Positions 33,345 to 44,500 of a stretch of DNA of 64,000 nt are shown here, piece by piece. This DNA comes from Beroe ovata (Eukaryota; Ctenophora; Nuda; Beroida; Beroidae): assembly GCA_946803715.1 (NCBI GenBank), contig CAMPET010000119.1:154581-218580 (forward strand), read 5' to 3'. Made by a program: the position numbers and the translations under genes. Below the pieces are notes generated by a model. It saw only the letters and a list, made by a program, of their open reading frames with translations. It was not told the DNA's origin and did not search any database. How positions within the stretch are numbered: the first letter of the stretch is position 1; every line of letters begins with the position of its first letter.

Positions 33345-33599
33345 TCAACAATTGAGTCAATATGACATAATCCATGGAATATTAAAAACATTCAACAACC
33401 ACTTAATTGATTATTGATCTTTTTTGCTTGTCTTTATTGTGACCAGATATTACCTGACCTTTGCTTCTCCTGTGCGATCAAAGACAAAACAGCTAGATCA
33501 GGTCTCATACCACATAGTTGACCATCGCGATCGTCTGGCGCAAGATAAACACTAAATCACTGATGCGAATGATGATGACATACTGTATAAGATAAGCTC

Positions 33600-33900
33600 G
33601 GCAGCTCGCGCCGCGCCCCGAAGCTCAACGTTGCGTCAAGTTGTTTTGCATTTTTTGGGCTTTTTGACGCGAGCCGCATTGCCGCAAATGCAAAGCTCGT
33701 ACTCGTTTAGCGTTGGCGCGGCGCGTGCGAATCCGATCCCGGGCCTTATATGTTCCCGCGCTGCGTGACCCAAATACTCCGCGCGCGCTGCGCGTCTCCG
33801 TGGTTTGGGTCCCGGGTATTACGATTCCCGCGAAAATATCCGGGAGCAAATTTTTGCTCCCTATTAAGTCATTACGCCCATATATGGAATGATATGCGCG
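33600..33900. repeat. CpG-rich dispersed element
   Basis: Far richer in CG than its surroundings, with many CGCG tracts. The sub-block 33747-33812 (minus strand) matches 39429-39490 (plus strand): both have CCACRGA, AGCGCGCGCG, GTATTTGGGTC and GGGAACAT in order. No coding frame is supported. Confidence 0.6.
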
Positions 33901-34094
33901 CGTTCCCTGAATTTTAGCGCTGCGATCCACTCATTTTAGATTTGCGAGGATTGTGTTTCCGCACTGGATAATCAGCTGATACCCGTATAAGGAATAACTA
34001 GGTAGCAGGGCATATGTAAGGTCACGTCTTTGTACGTTGGTAGATTTGATTGTTTGATTGCCTAGTGTGATATGAGTGTTCTTGATTTTTTNCG

Positions 34095-34240
34095 ATGAAG
34101 TTTTCGGCCGAAACATCGGCCGATGAAGTTTTCGGCCGATGAAGTTTTCGGCCGAAACAGTTTTCGGCCGAAACATGTTTCGGCCTTCGATGAAGGCGCG
34201 CGCGCCGCGCGCGAGAAACTGAGGTCAGATAAAATCTGAC
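34095..34240. repeat. Cluster of TTTTCGGCCGAAA palindromes
   Basis: At least three full copies of the 13-base palindrome (34101, 34145, 34161) plus partial ones, spaced by CGATGAAG. They run into a CGCGCGCGCCGCGCGCG tract and a GTCAGATAAAATCTGAC palindrome near 34213-34229. A single N sits at 34092, so copy number is uncertain. Confidence 0.75.
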
Positions 34241-34598
34241 AACGATCGACAACAAAATGCAAAAATAAGTTTGCAAGAATAAGTTTGCGCGCGCAGCAAA
34301 ATTCTCAACAGGATCTAGTCTATATATATCGTCGATCGACAAGCAGCGCCGCGAGTGAACACGCGAGAAATTACAGAGGTTAGATAAAATCTGACAAGCA
34401 GGGCAACTTTACATTTTAAAAATCTTACAATGGCAGATAACATCCACCACACAACAACGATCAAATTAGATCATTAATATAGATGGAATAATTTGAATTC
34501 TCATCAATTGGCAGTATTCAATTGAATTGTTACAATTTTCTTCCATTTTCTCAATCAGCTCCTTTTCTAAATGTAGTACTAATACAGGGGGGTAAGGC

Positions 34599-34660
34599 AA
34601 ACTTTGTCAAAGAATTTACACTTTTTTGGGCTAAGCCAAAATGAGTCTTTGACAAAGTTT
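34599..34660. repeat. 14-base perfect inverted repeat
   Basis: AAACTTTGTCAAAG at 34599-34612 and its exact reverse complement at 34647-34660, with a 34-base spacer. No flanking target duplication was identified. Confidence 0.6.
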
Positions 34661-36005
34661 TCCCTATCCCCGCCCCTAATACAAATTTAAAGCTGAAGTG
34701 AAAAGGGCGTCTTCTTTGCAAAGGTGAAACATTGAAAGAACACCTTGTAACTTCTAACAGTATCCCCAGTTCAGACATCATCCTGGGCCTTGTCTTTGGT
34801 TATATAGCTTCCACAGAATAGGGGGAGCAGTCTCCCGTGTGATCCAGCTAGACAAAGAAAGATGGTACATAGCCATCTTTCGCTGATCGCCAACTCAATT
34901 GCTAGACAAGCTTGACTTGTCCTAACACATGCTGTTGGAAGCCTCAGGACTTTGTAAATTAGCTCTGCCTGTGGAGACCAGACACTACTGCCCAGTGGCT
35001 AAATGTGAAGAATATGCGTCATGAAATTCGCAGCAAAAATTTTGCTGACAGCATGCTACAGCCAAATATTCGATGGAAAATTTAAGTTTTCATTTGTAAA
35101 AGTGGCTATAACATCAATGTAATGGTCTCAAATACAGTCTGATCGCTACGCATATAGTTAAATAATGCACACACTAGTTGTTAGTATTTAGTTGAGCCGC
35201 GACAGCGGTATAACAGCAGTACATGAACGTCATGGCCGTCGAATATCGCTGTCAGGGGCCGCTGTCATGACCACCTGTTCCTGCGTGATTTTTGTGGTGA
35301 TATGAAGTAAGGGATGACAGTTGATTGCCTAAATCTTAATAATGCGTTCTATAAATGATAGACCTCATGGCTCATACACCTTCAGTCATAACTTTCAAAT
35401 CTCGGACCGAATGCCTTATTATGAATCAATACACAGCATGCCTATTGACAGCCAATTTCTGAGTGGGAAATGCCATTCAAAGCAGCATTTTCCAAGATAG
35501 CGACTGGGCACTACTGACGTGCAGTTAGGGGGATATGCCTCCAGCTCCATGTTTTGGCATGATTGCCACCCAGCCTGGTTGATATGTGTCCAATACCCTC
35601 AAGTCTCTAGTAAGACTACTAAGATAGTTACTTGACAGTTTTTGAAAAATGTACACTAAATAGTGTGCTTGTGGCTCGTTGCACCAATGCTGAATTACCA
35701 GGCGTGCCTAATGAGATACTAGCCCCCAAGGTGAGTAAGTGTGTAATGATGTTTACCTATTGTGAGTGAAGTGAGATCCCTGTGTTCTTTATCAGGACCA
35801 TGGTGTTGACTTGTTGTTTCTGCTAGTGAACAAAAACAATATCTGCGAAAATAGAAGAATCTGTTAATGAACATCGCCATCCAGGTGCTCCAGCCCTATG
35901 AGTCACCGAATGGCTTTAACCAGGATCCACTGTCGGCCGCCATCATAGGGCATCCTAGTCTTGTCCATCATAGTAAAGAATGATACATCTGTATTTACAG
36001 CCTGT
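34661..36005. other. Gene-free stretch
   Basis: No coding sequence that I can support. A possible plus-strand exon near 35885-35950 (VLQPYESPNGFNQDPL) follows a CAG acceptor but has no matching donor and a phase that does not fit the coiled-coil gene downstream. Confidence 0.4.
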
Positions 36006-36290
36006 TCATACCACAACTCTCATGGGAGCTGCCCAAGTCTGGTTATTTCTGTTGCACTGTTTCTGATTGAGCCCCACCATTTTGAATGCATACATCGACT
36101 CTATATTCACGATACCTCTTGCACCAACTTCGACAGTTCTCAGCTCCACATCCCATCCGTTTTTCTTAGCTTCATCTACTAGGGTCTTGTACTTTTCTCT
36201 CTTCTTGACCTTCCATGCCGAGATGTTATCTTCGAATGGGGATGTGAGTTCTATGATAAGTTCTATGAATATTTTGCAAAAAGACATTCC
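36006..36290 (-). mobile_element. Retrotransposon remnant (reverse-transcriptase ORF C-terminal region)
   Basis: A minus-strand frame contains ELTSPFEDNISAWKVKKREK, then KYKTLVDEAKKNGWDV and VEVGARGIVNIES. This ELT-PFE ... KY-L ... EVGARG pattern is what follows the reverse transcriptase in many non-LTR element ORFs of aquatic animals (family knowledge). No reverse-transcriptase core is present, so it is a fragment. A further 36388-36668 stretch may be part of the same remnant. Confidence 0.5.
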
Positions 36291-36909
36291 TTCAGAAATT
36301 GTCTCCCCAAATAACTTTATCCCATTCGAGTCCCAGTTGAGCTGTTAAACGCAGTCCAGTTTCATTGAATGCAACAAATTATGTATGTTATGTTCTTCTC
36401 CTCCCTGTTTCATGTGTATTTAATTCACCTGAAATTTGATCTTCCCAGTTAAGCAATGCTGTTCCAAAACAAAGAAAACTTGATACCATCCATGGTGAGG
36501 AATTTGTTGATTCTTTATGGCGACTTCCGATCGCCATCTGATAGTACCTATCTTCAAAAGAATGTGAATGTATTTTGCTCAACAATTTTTTTCAGTGTTC
36601 TACCCCAATCGTCAATAAAAAGTCAAGGACTAAGAACACATTCGGCAGGTATATCATATTGTCAATAGTCAATTGTAATGCAGCTTAAAGGGGTTAAAGC
36701 TTATTATGATTTGAGATTCTTGGCACATAACATAGACCACTCGAAAGCAGGCTTTAATTCAAGCTAGGAGCTTAAAATCAAAACCTGATTTTGCTGGGCT
36801 TATTAGGAGCCAGTTTTGTTGGCGCCGATGGCATTTTTTTTCTAGAAAGGAATTGGTTCAGGTTTTGATTTCACAGGTTTAGATTACATATCCCCGTATC
36901 TATCCCTAG

Positions 36910-39043
36910 AACGCCGCTGACACCACTAGACATTAATGTCAAGATAAAGCGATCAAACCCAGCTGAAGTTGAAGTTTTGAAGACTTACATCGAAGATTTA
37001 CACACGTCATACCAAGCACAATTGTAAGTTGAGATTGAAACTGGAGCGACGGAACGCGCGATCGCCGAACGTGAAATTTGTTGACTTCGAGTTATTTTGT
37101 ATCAAAGTTGCGCGCATCGCGCATTCTTTCGAAAAACCCGCCAAATGTATGACCGGAACCGGTATATTTTGTCAGAAAAGAAGAGAAGTCGTTTCAAGAA
37201 GAAGGAAATTCTGGCACGAATGGATGTGAGCTGAAAGGACTCAGTGAGCGGACTCAGATGGCTATCCTCCAGAAACAGTTGCTGAGGTCGAATAGTGAGC
37301 GAGACATGAACGCTGCTTCTGTGCGCAAGTTTAAACTGGAGCTGGAAAACTTGTCAACAGAACATGACAAATTGCGGCAGGAAATGTCACGCATGGAGCG
37401 AGAGTTCGCTGTTCTCCGGGAGTCGAAGATTTGTATAGGAGAAACGTGTGTTTCGCGTGAAACTCTACTTACAGAGCGGCAAAACTACGAAATTCTATCT
37501 AACTCTCACAAGGAGATGGAACTGCAAGTTTGTCACCTTTCTTCAAATCTCGATCGGCAAAACGCGAAGGTGGCCCAACTGTCGGAGGAAAAGCGCGATC
37601 TTGAAAACAGTCTTTCGGATGCGAATAAGCGGTGCAACATGTTCAAAAACCAAATCACGAAACTTGACGCCGAATTGGAGTCAACAAAAAAATCATCGAG
37701 TGATGCAGAATTGTTGAGACAAGAGTTCGAGGAGGTTAAACTGAACAAATCCAAGATCAGAATGGAAATGGAGTTCCTCATGGATGAGCGTGATACGAGG
37801 GAGGTCACTTTGGAAGAAATGTACAAACAGCTGACAGAGACACGCAAAGAAATGGCAGCGCTCAAAGTCACTGATGAAGAGCTCCAGGTATGAACAGTTT
37901 TTTCTTGTCGACAAATTACTGTCCAGAATATCATCAGTCCCTCCTTGGGACATAATAGAATTGCGTTTTTATCGTCACCCTGACTACCGATAATTCACAG
38001 GAAAAGTACGTTCAGCTGGTAGCTGAGAGCGAGGCGGTTGCTACGCAGTACACCACGTGCAAAGAGGTGGTTGCCGATACGACGGAAATGTGTGATTACC
38101 TGCGCAGCCATCTTACCCCGCTTCTACCGACTCTGTGTAACAAGCATAATGTAGAGTACACCGAGTACACTGTCAACCCTTCCTGCCCGCCCCTCATAGG
38201 TTAGAAATCATAAACTCCAGCAACAACTCCTACAATCAATACTCGAACGATCAATACTCCTACAATCAATACTCGAACGCACTTAGAATTTGAATCATGA
38301 CATTCTGAATGTAGGATATTTGGTATCTCCTCCTGATATCCCTCATTCCCACTATGTAGGAAGTGTCCTGTTTGTGATACACGCAGTGCAAATCCTGGAG
38401 GATTTAGCAGGCTCTGTGTCAATAAACAAGGAAACAAGACGACAGCTCATGTCAGTGAAGGAAGACAAGGCTGCTCTCGAGAGGACGGTAGAGGAGCTCA
38501 GATCATCGCTGTCAGCGCAGACTAAACGGTAAACTGTTGCCATGGCTACACATGGTTGTCATGGAATCGCAATCCCCGAACTCTTATTTCCCTCCGCCTC
38601 ATGCCCTAACACTGCGATTCTCCAGGTCAGAGGAGCGTAGAACCAACATCAAGACTCTGACGGAGACAGTGATTCAGTATCGGGAACAGATACAGTCTCA
38701 GGAGGAGTGTCTAGAGTTTTACAGGGACAAGATGACAGATGCAGCGTCCACTAACGAGGCCCTGCGGAGTGAAAATGAGCGGCATTCAAACCAGGTATCA
38801 TACTACCGTTAGTCCATACCTTCCCGACCTTCTATCATATCATATATTTTTGTCCATGTCTGAGGATGACACCATGGTAACAAAGCCGTTACCAAGGTAA
38901 CCAAGCACGAGGAAGAGTTGACGAGGTGCAAGGAGCAGCTTCACCTCTATGATGAGGTCCTCCATGAAGTGAAATCCCGCATGTTGTCCCTCGGAAGCTC
39001 CCTTCCCGGTTCCCTGAAAACAGTCCTCAGACAGCTTGTATGA
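36910..39043 (+). CDS. Coiled-coil protein, six exons found, 5' end not found
   Basis: Exons 36910-37023, 37245-37887, 38001-38199, 38387-38528, 38626-38794 and 38897-39043 (stop TGA 39041-39043). Phases 2, 0, 1, 2, 0 fit at each junction. About 470 residues are predicted. The large second exon is a long heptad-rich coiled coil (RKFKLELENLSTEHDKLR, MEMEFLMDERDTREVTLEEM). The third exon breaks it with HLTPLLPTLCNKHNVEY. Later exons return to coiled coil (EELRSSLSAQTKRSEERR, YREQIQSQEECLEFYRDK) and end SLKTVLRQLV. There is no domain I can name. The likely role is structural or tethering, for example centrosomal, Golgi or ciliary, but that is only inferred from the fold. Entry in phase 2 shows that an upstream exon exists. 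Confidence 0.72.
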
Positions 39044-39227
39044 AAACAGATGAATAATAATATCAGCACCAGCCCAGTTTAATGCACCCAGCCCAGTTAT
39101 GTTATTTCACCTGAGATAATGCACGTTGCTGGAGACAATGTACCAAAACAACCATGAATCGTTAACAAGTCAGGGCAATGTGTGACGAATCTGCGCCGAG
39201 GCTTTTATCGATGATGCTTCATACTTT

Positions 39228-39262
39228 ATAGACCCTGAAGAAAATTTCGTTGCATCAGCGGT
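39228..39262 (+). repeat. Dispersed repeat, copy 2 (ATAGACCCTG ... GCATCAGCGG)
   Basis: Compact version of the element at 1106-1184: ATAGACCCTG, AATTTCGTT and GCATCAGCGG within 35 bases. Confidence 0.6.
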
Positions 39263-39428
39263 CAAGCATCGCTGATCGCCAGTCAAGTGGATGCCAGACA
39301 ACGGTTGAGGCATCGCATTTTGTCTCGATCCGTCTGTGTGATCCAATATTATACAGTTCTATGTTTTGCACACGTTGCGCGCCCCTCATTTTATTTTTAC
39401 TCTATCACTATGATCTGATTCTCAAATG

Positions 39429-39490
39429 TAAAAACCACAGACCGCCCAGCGCGCGCGATGTATTTGGGTCGCGCAACGTGGGAACATTAT
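39429..39490 (+). repeat. Dispersed CpG-rich element, second copy
   Basis: Matches the minus strand of 33747-33812, with the order AAACCACAGA, CAGCGCGCGCG, GTATTTGGGTC and GGGAACAT. Both copies are in gene-free DNA. Confidence 0.6.
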
Positions 39491-39815
39491 CTAATTCTAA
39501 ATAAAAATTAAATTTGTTTTTATCAAAATCATTGTGCCAGAAAAAGACAGTACCATTTATTTCTGAATAGATATTTCATTTTGAGTTTGACTTATGAATA
39601 TTATAATTTTGAGTCGGCCCGATTTGCTGATTTATTAACCTTAATTTACAATTATATTCAATATTATAGATGAAGATCTGACACCGGCAGTACTGTGTAA
39701 ATCTCAGTCACACTCTATACAGTTTTTGTGTACAAAAAGTTGAACGAAGAAACGGTGCCCTCCTTTGAGTTTGTTCTTTCTTCGTACTGAGAAGTGAAGC
39801 TTGCCGCCCGGTCGT

Positions 39816-39897
39816 TATCTGTCCACTGTTTCTCGTGCGCGCCTTCACCAAAGGCCGAATGCCGATGAAGGCGCGCGCGAGAAACAGAGGACAGATA
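39816..39897. repeat. Inverted repeat with 18-base loop
   Basis: TATCTGTCCACTGTTTCT (39816-39833) followed by a CG tract and CCTTCA pairs with TGAAGG, a CG tract and AGAAACAGAGGACAGATA (to 39897). The outer 18 bases are nearly the same as the arms of the perfect palindrome at 39997-40042, so the two are related foldback elements. Confidence 0.7.
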
Positions 39898-39996
39898 GCA
39901 TCCGGCAACGCGCGCGCAATGACAAACCAAGAAAGTCCATTGTTGACAATGACAGCTGGGTATATCTGGCATCTAAATAAATCTTGCAGGATGCTA

Positions 39997-40042
39997 TATC
40001 TGTCCACTGTTTCTTGCGCGCGCAAGAAACAGTGGACAGATA
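39997..40042. repeat. Perfect 46-base palindrome
   Basis: TATCTGTCCACTGTTTCTTG plus GCG-type centre is followed without a spacer by its exact reverse complement, centred on GCGCGCGC at 40019/40020. It can form a cruciform or a 23-bp hairpin. Confidence 0.85.
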
Positions 40043-40089
40043 ACATCCGGCAAAATAAATCTGCATGTGCATTGAATATTGACAAACAG

Positions 40090-40182
40090 TTTGTAGGATT
40101 TTACCCTACCGCCGGTGCGCGCGATTTTCAATCCGCCCAGGGATAAAATCCCGCCAGCAAGGGTAGGGTGAAATCCTACAAA
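40090..40182. repeat. 20-base inverted repeat, foldback element
   Basis: Arms TTTGTAGGATTTTACCCTAC (40090-40109) and 40163-40182 match at 19 of 20 positions, enclosing a 53-base CG-rich core with CCGGTGCGCGCG. Confidence 0.75.
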
Positions 40183-40430
40183 CAAACAGTCTGATTCATG
40201 CGGCGCGTCTAGTGTCTACGTCTAGATCTCCAAAAATTAGCAACCTGACCGCGTACGCGAGATGCATAATTGCTTGTGCGACTGATTGTGAATAGCGCTG
40301 GCCGGGGACTGCATGGGATCAAACTGCAAAATTATGAATAAACCACTAATTTGTTATTTATATTTCCATTCTTGGTGAGCTACTTCAGTTTATTTTATCA
40401 ATCGAAATGGCTTGTCTGGCAATGCTAGAC

Positions 40431-40485
40431 CGCTGATGCAAGCCGCTGATGCAAAACGAAATTCTGGACAGGGTCTATCATCGAT
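40431..40485 (-). repeat. Dispersed repeat, copy 3 (minus strand)
   Basis: The reverse complement carries GATAGACCCTG, AATTTCGTTTTGC and ATCAGCGG, as at 1106-1184 and 39228-39262. A second GCTGATGCA block lies directly before it. Confidence 0.6.
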
Positions 40486-40919
40486 CCACAAAAAATGGCC
40501 AACTGGCTGAGCTACTATAAATATATAGGGACTATAGATAAGCAATATAGATAGGCACTATAATTATACAAAAACAGACTTTCAGAGTAGCTTCCATTTT
40601 TACTTCTTAATTCTTGGGAATTGGGATATTGTGTCTGACGAGTATAGTTCATAATCACAGCTGCATATTATGCTTCAGAAGATTGAACATTGTAGACTGT
40701 GAGACAAAGAAAATTGAGTCAAACCCACACACTTTCACTGCTGCACATGATCAATATTTGGCATTTGCATGATTATGAATGATTAGTATGAATTGTTCTA
40801 GTTTCAGTGTTCTCAGTTATGGTCAGCAGTAGGAGTTAATGCAATCTGTAAAGTTTAAATCTCAAATCTATATCTGTAGGGATGCTTAAGATTAATATGA
40901 ATTACACCTGGAGGTCTTG

Positions 40920-41184
40920 ATGGATGCTGTCAACCTAATTGGATCACCAAAAGCTTTAGTAAGTCAAGAATGATATTTATGATTTACCCACTATAATATG
41001 ATGAATTAAAACTTATTCAATCTATGGTTTTCTTCAGCCCAATCCAAGTCATGACTGGGATACTTCTCATGTTGCAGAAATGGTCTTTGAGGCTTGCTCT
41101 AATGGAAATGAGGTTATAAGGTCTGATGAAGTTATTGCTTATGTCCGTGATAACTGGGTCAGCAAAGAAAGTAACTTGAAACAG
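40920..41184 (+). CDS. Two small phase-matched exons of an unrecognised gene
   Basis: ATG at 40920 opens 13 codons to 40958 (donor TTA|GTAAGT). A phase-0 acceptor follows (TTCTTCAG at 41030-41037) and 49 codons to 41184 (donor CAG|GTTAGC). The second exon encodes DWDTSHVAEMVFEACSNGNE and an IAYVRDNWVSKES stretch with normal composition. No next exon is found before the oppositely oriented ABCG gene, so it may be short, overlap ABCG antisense, or be spurious. Confidence 0.35.
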
Positions 41185-41477
41185 GTTAGCATTTTCAAGC
41201 TTTTCAGTTGTGTAAAAGATTTAAGTAGGTTCCCAAACCAATTCATAATTAGAATAGATTCACTAAAATTCCTGTATCTATATGACTTCTAAGGTATCTA
41301 TTCAATATCTGCATTGCTAACACTAAAAAAAATGTGAATAGGTAGACTTCTCAAAAAGATATTTCACAAAAGAGAGATTCTGTTAAGATTGAAAAACAAT
41401 AAATATTAAATGTTACAATTCGAATTACAGCCTGTTGGTCACAATCATTTTGTTGCCACATAGACAACAATCAGGAT

Positions 41478-41483
41478 TTTATT
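41478..41483 (-). terminator. Polyadenylation signal of the ABCG gene
   Basis: AATAAA on the minus strand, about 40 bases past the TGA at 41523-41525. Confidence 0.5.
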
Positions 41484-41522
41484 TGCCTCCCTCACATCTG
41501 TCTACAGTCTATCTCAAGCATC

Positions 41523-44500
41523 TCAGAAGAATGTTTTCTTAGTTGTTGTTACCAGGGTTATATATGCTGCAAGCCTGTAACCAACCAAGAAGAGAAGCAA
41601 AATGGTAACATCTATGAGCAGAACATTTGAGCCACTGAATCCATAGATCTCAAGAACCTGGAAATTCATTTCTAAGTTTCATAGATTAGGTACTTTGATG
41701 CACATAGAAATGAAACTTTTGAACTCATTTCCTTCTTACCTGATCACCTGAGGTCCATTTAGAACAGTTTTCAGTGCAGTTGTTGAAAACTTCTCCCTTC
41801 AGTTGATTGGTCATGATTCCTTGGTATCCAAAGTACATATAGGATAGATAGGAGAGCCAACGCAATATCTTTGGAATGGTTGGAACTGTGATAAAGTAAC
41901 CTGAAGTTGTATTTAGATAAAGCATTGCAAAGTTTTTGATGGTTTAGTATTCTGACTCTAGTATTCATGTGCCTACAACCTGCAAAAAGAAAGAAGATGA
42001 CTCCAATAGGGAGGCCAATGGCATTAGCCAACTCAGGGGAAGGAGTTCCAGAAGATAAAAGGTAGCCGACAGAGAGTGATGTGTGGTAAACAAGCAGCAT
42101 CAAAAACCAGAAAACCAAGAACTTGTCCTGAAAAACATGATGTTGTTTTCTTGGTCTGTGTTTGTCATCATGTCATAGGTGTTACTTTGTTATAACAACA
42201 AAATGCAGCATTTGTTTGTATTGATATTTGCTACAATCCCTTCTGTGATATGTAAAGAAGAACATACATGTTTTGATCACCTGATGCAGTATAATAGCCC
42301 TGGAATTACATTTTATGACTTTAAGTGATGGGTGGACCTTGTGTGTGTAAGTATGGACTATAGAAGTGATTGGTATTATATTCCCATCATATTTCTGGAT
42401 AGCCCCATGTGGTTAATGATATTTAAGCTATCCCAAACATATTAGGTACAGTGTGACAGTTTATCATTACTCGGTGAGCTGATGTACAGTAGTAAGCTGC
42501 AGTGAAGAAGCAACTTATGAAAAAGTGCTGAGTTCCACTTACAGCAGAGTTGCCATACCCCACCAAAAAATAAGCAATGGTTATGTAGATGGTCGGGTAG
42601 ATCAAGTAAAACGGAAACTCAGCCAGGGTTTTTGCAAGGAAGTATGTTCCAACTCTGACCACTTTGTTCTTGTACTCTCGCCTAAAGTGAGATAGCACTT
42701 TCAAGTTATGCTTTGTATCACGTTTGTCAAGGCTAGGGTGTTAACTATGTCTTATCGAATCAAGTCTTAAATTGTACTTTCGAGCTACCTAAACACGGGC
42801 AGCTCGTTAGGGAATGTTTGGAGGGTGGCAAACATTCCGGACAAGGAGAGGTTGATGAGCAAGAAGAAGAGACTCCCTGTGATATTCTGAACATTATCCG
42901 GAGCAGTCTTGAGATAGAGGAGTCCTAGAACCACCGAAATGAAAACAACTTGTACCACACGAACACGTTTGTATACTTTGTCCCTGACGACAAAGTGCAG
43001 CTGTTTCAGACAATACACCCATCAGGAAAGGGGGTGGGTGACTTCAAAAGGAGTGTAATTATCAGGGTTTGAGAAAGTACTACTGTCTACCTTGCTGTGT
43101 AAGTTGCTGTCCGGCGAAGCAACAGCCACCACTCCTCAAAGAAAGACAAGGGTCTCTCCGTTGCCACACTCACAACCCGGCTTATAGTCTTGCTCTGTAC
43201 CTGCAACTCGTTCCTCATGATCGGTAATATCGAGGGTTCGATTTTTGTGTTCTATTTTTGGGTTTAGATTTGGGTTCTATTTTTGGGTTCTATTTTTGGG
43301 TTTAGATGTGGGTTCTATTTTTGGGTTCTATTTTTGGGTTTAGATTTGGGTTCTATTTTTTGGGTTCTCTTTTCTTTGGTGAAGATAGTACCTACCTCAA
43401 TCAGGAAGTCTGTGACGTACTTGCTCCTTGACTGTCTGTACATTTGCTCTACATTATCGAGAAACTTCTTATAAGTTCGCTGAAATATAGAATCACTTCA
43501 TATTCATTCAGAAATAAAGCTCAGTATTACCGTATACCTAGGTTCTGGTCGATGCATCATGTTGACTGTTGTGTCAAATTGACCAATGTCTCGATCAAAA
43601 AGGTGCAATGTTCATATCATGGCGACGGTCCAATGACTCACTGCGATATAGCCACAAGTGGGCAAATTACTCTACAAACGAGCTATGGTTGTCAGTGATT
43701 CACCTTTTGGGTGCTGTACATAGTAGTGCAAGAGAAGTGTTAGTGTTCAGAGAGTACTATTGTCAGCTACAACTGACTTATGTTACAACACCTCACACGC
43801 GGTAACATCCATGCCATGGTAACAATAATGTTATCATCACACATCCCTGGATCTCAGTTCTTCCCTTTATCTCTGACTTATTAAACTCCCTCCCCTCTCT
43901 CTCTCATCTTGTCACTGTACATGACGTGAATGTTACAATATTGGGATCCAATAACCCTCCTCATTAGTATTTATCCATGTCTGGTTGGTGGTGGATTCTA
44001 GTAGGATCTATCTAGAATCCATGCCACCTGGTTATACATGGTAAGAACAGGAAATTGCTATAGAATGACAGCAGTTACCTCAGTATAGGATCCACAGCTG
44101 AGGACTCTGATCACAAAGTCGGCTGGGTTGTTGTCAGCTGGGCAGGGATATCCCAGTCCGTCGAACAGCTCCAGGATCTGTTCCGTGGTTCCTTCAGCCT
44201 TGACACTCCCTCCGACCATGAACATGGCCCGTGAGAAGAGGGAGAACACCTGCGGAGGAGAGAGGTCACTTGAGCTTCCTCCACCTTCTGGACGATTGTA
44301 TACAGTATTTTGTCACCTTGTATAGGTTTACCTTGTATGAATGACTAATGTTGCTCGCATGATAAATGATATGGTGAAATAGGGGTAAGACGTGATTTCA
44401 GAGTGTGTAAGATGTGGCTTCTCTTAAACTCATCAGTCAAGGTAAACATCAATCCACTTTTACTATCGATGGTCGGTGTGTATTTTATGGCATGACGTAG

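Noticed and set aside
37029-37229. 66-codon frame between coiled-coil exons 1 and 2
   Set aside because: It begins inside a strong donor (GTAAGT) and has no coiled-coil character; treated as intron.
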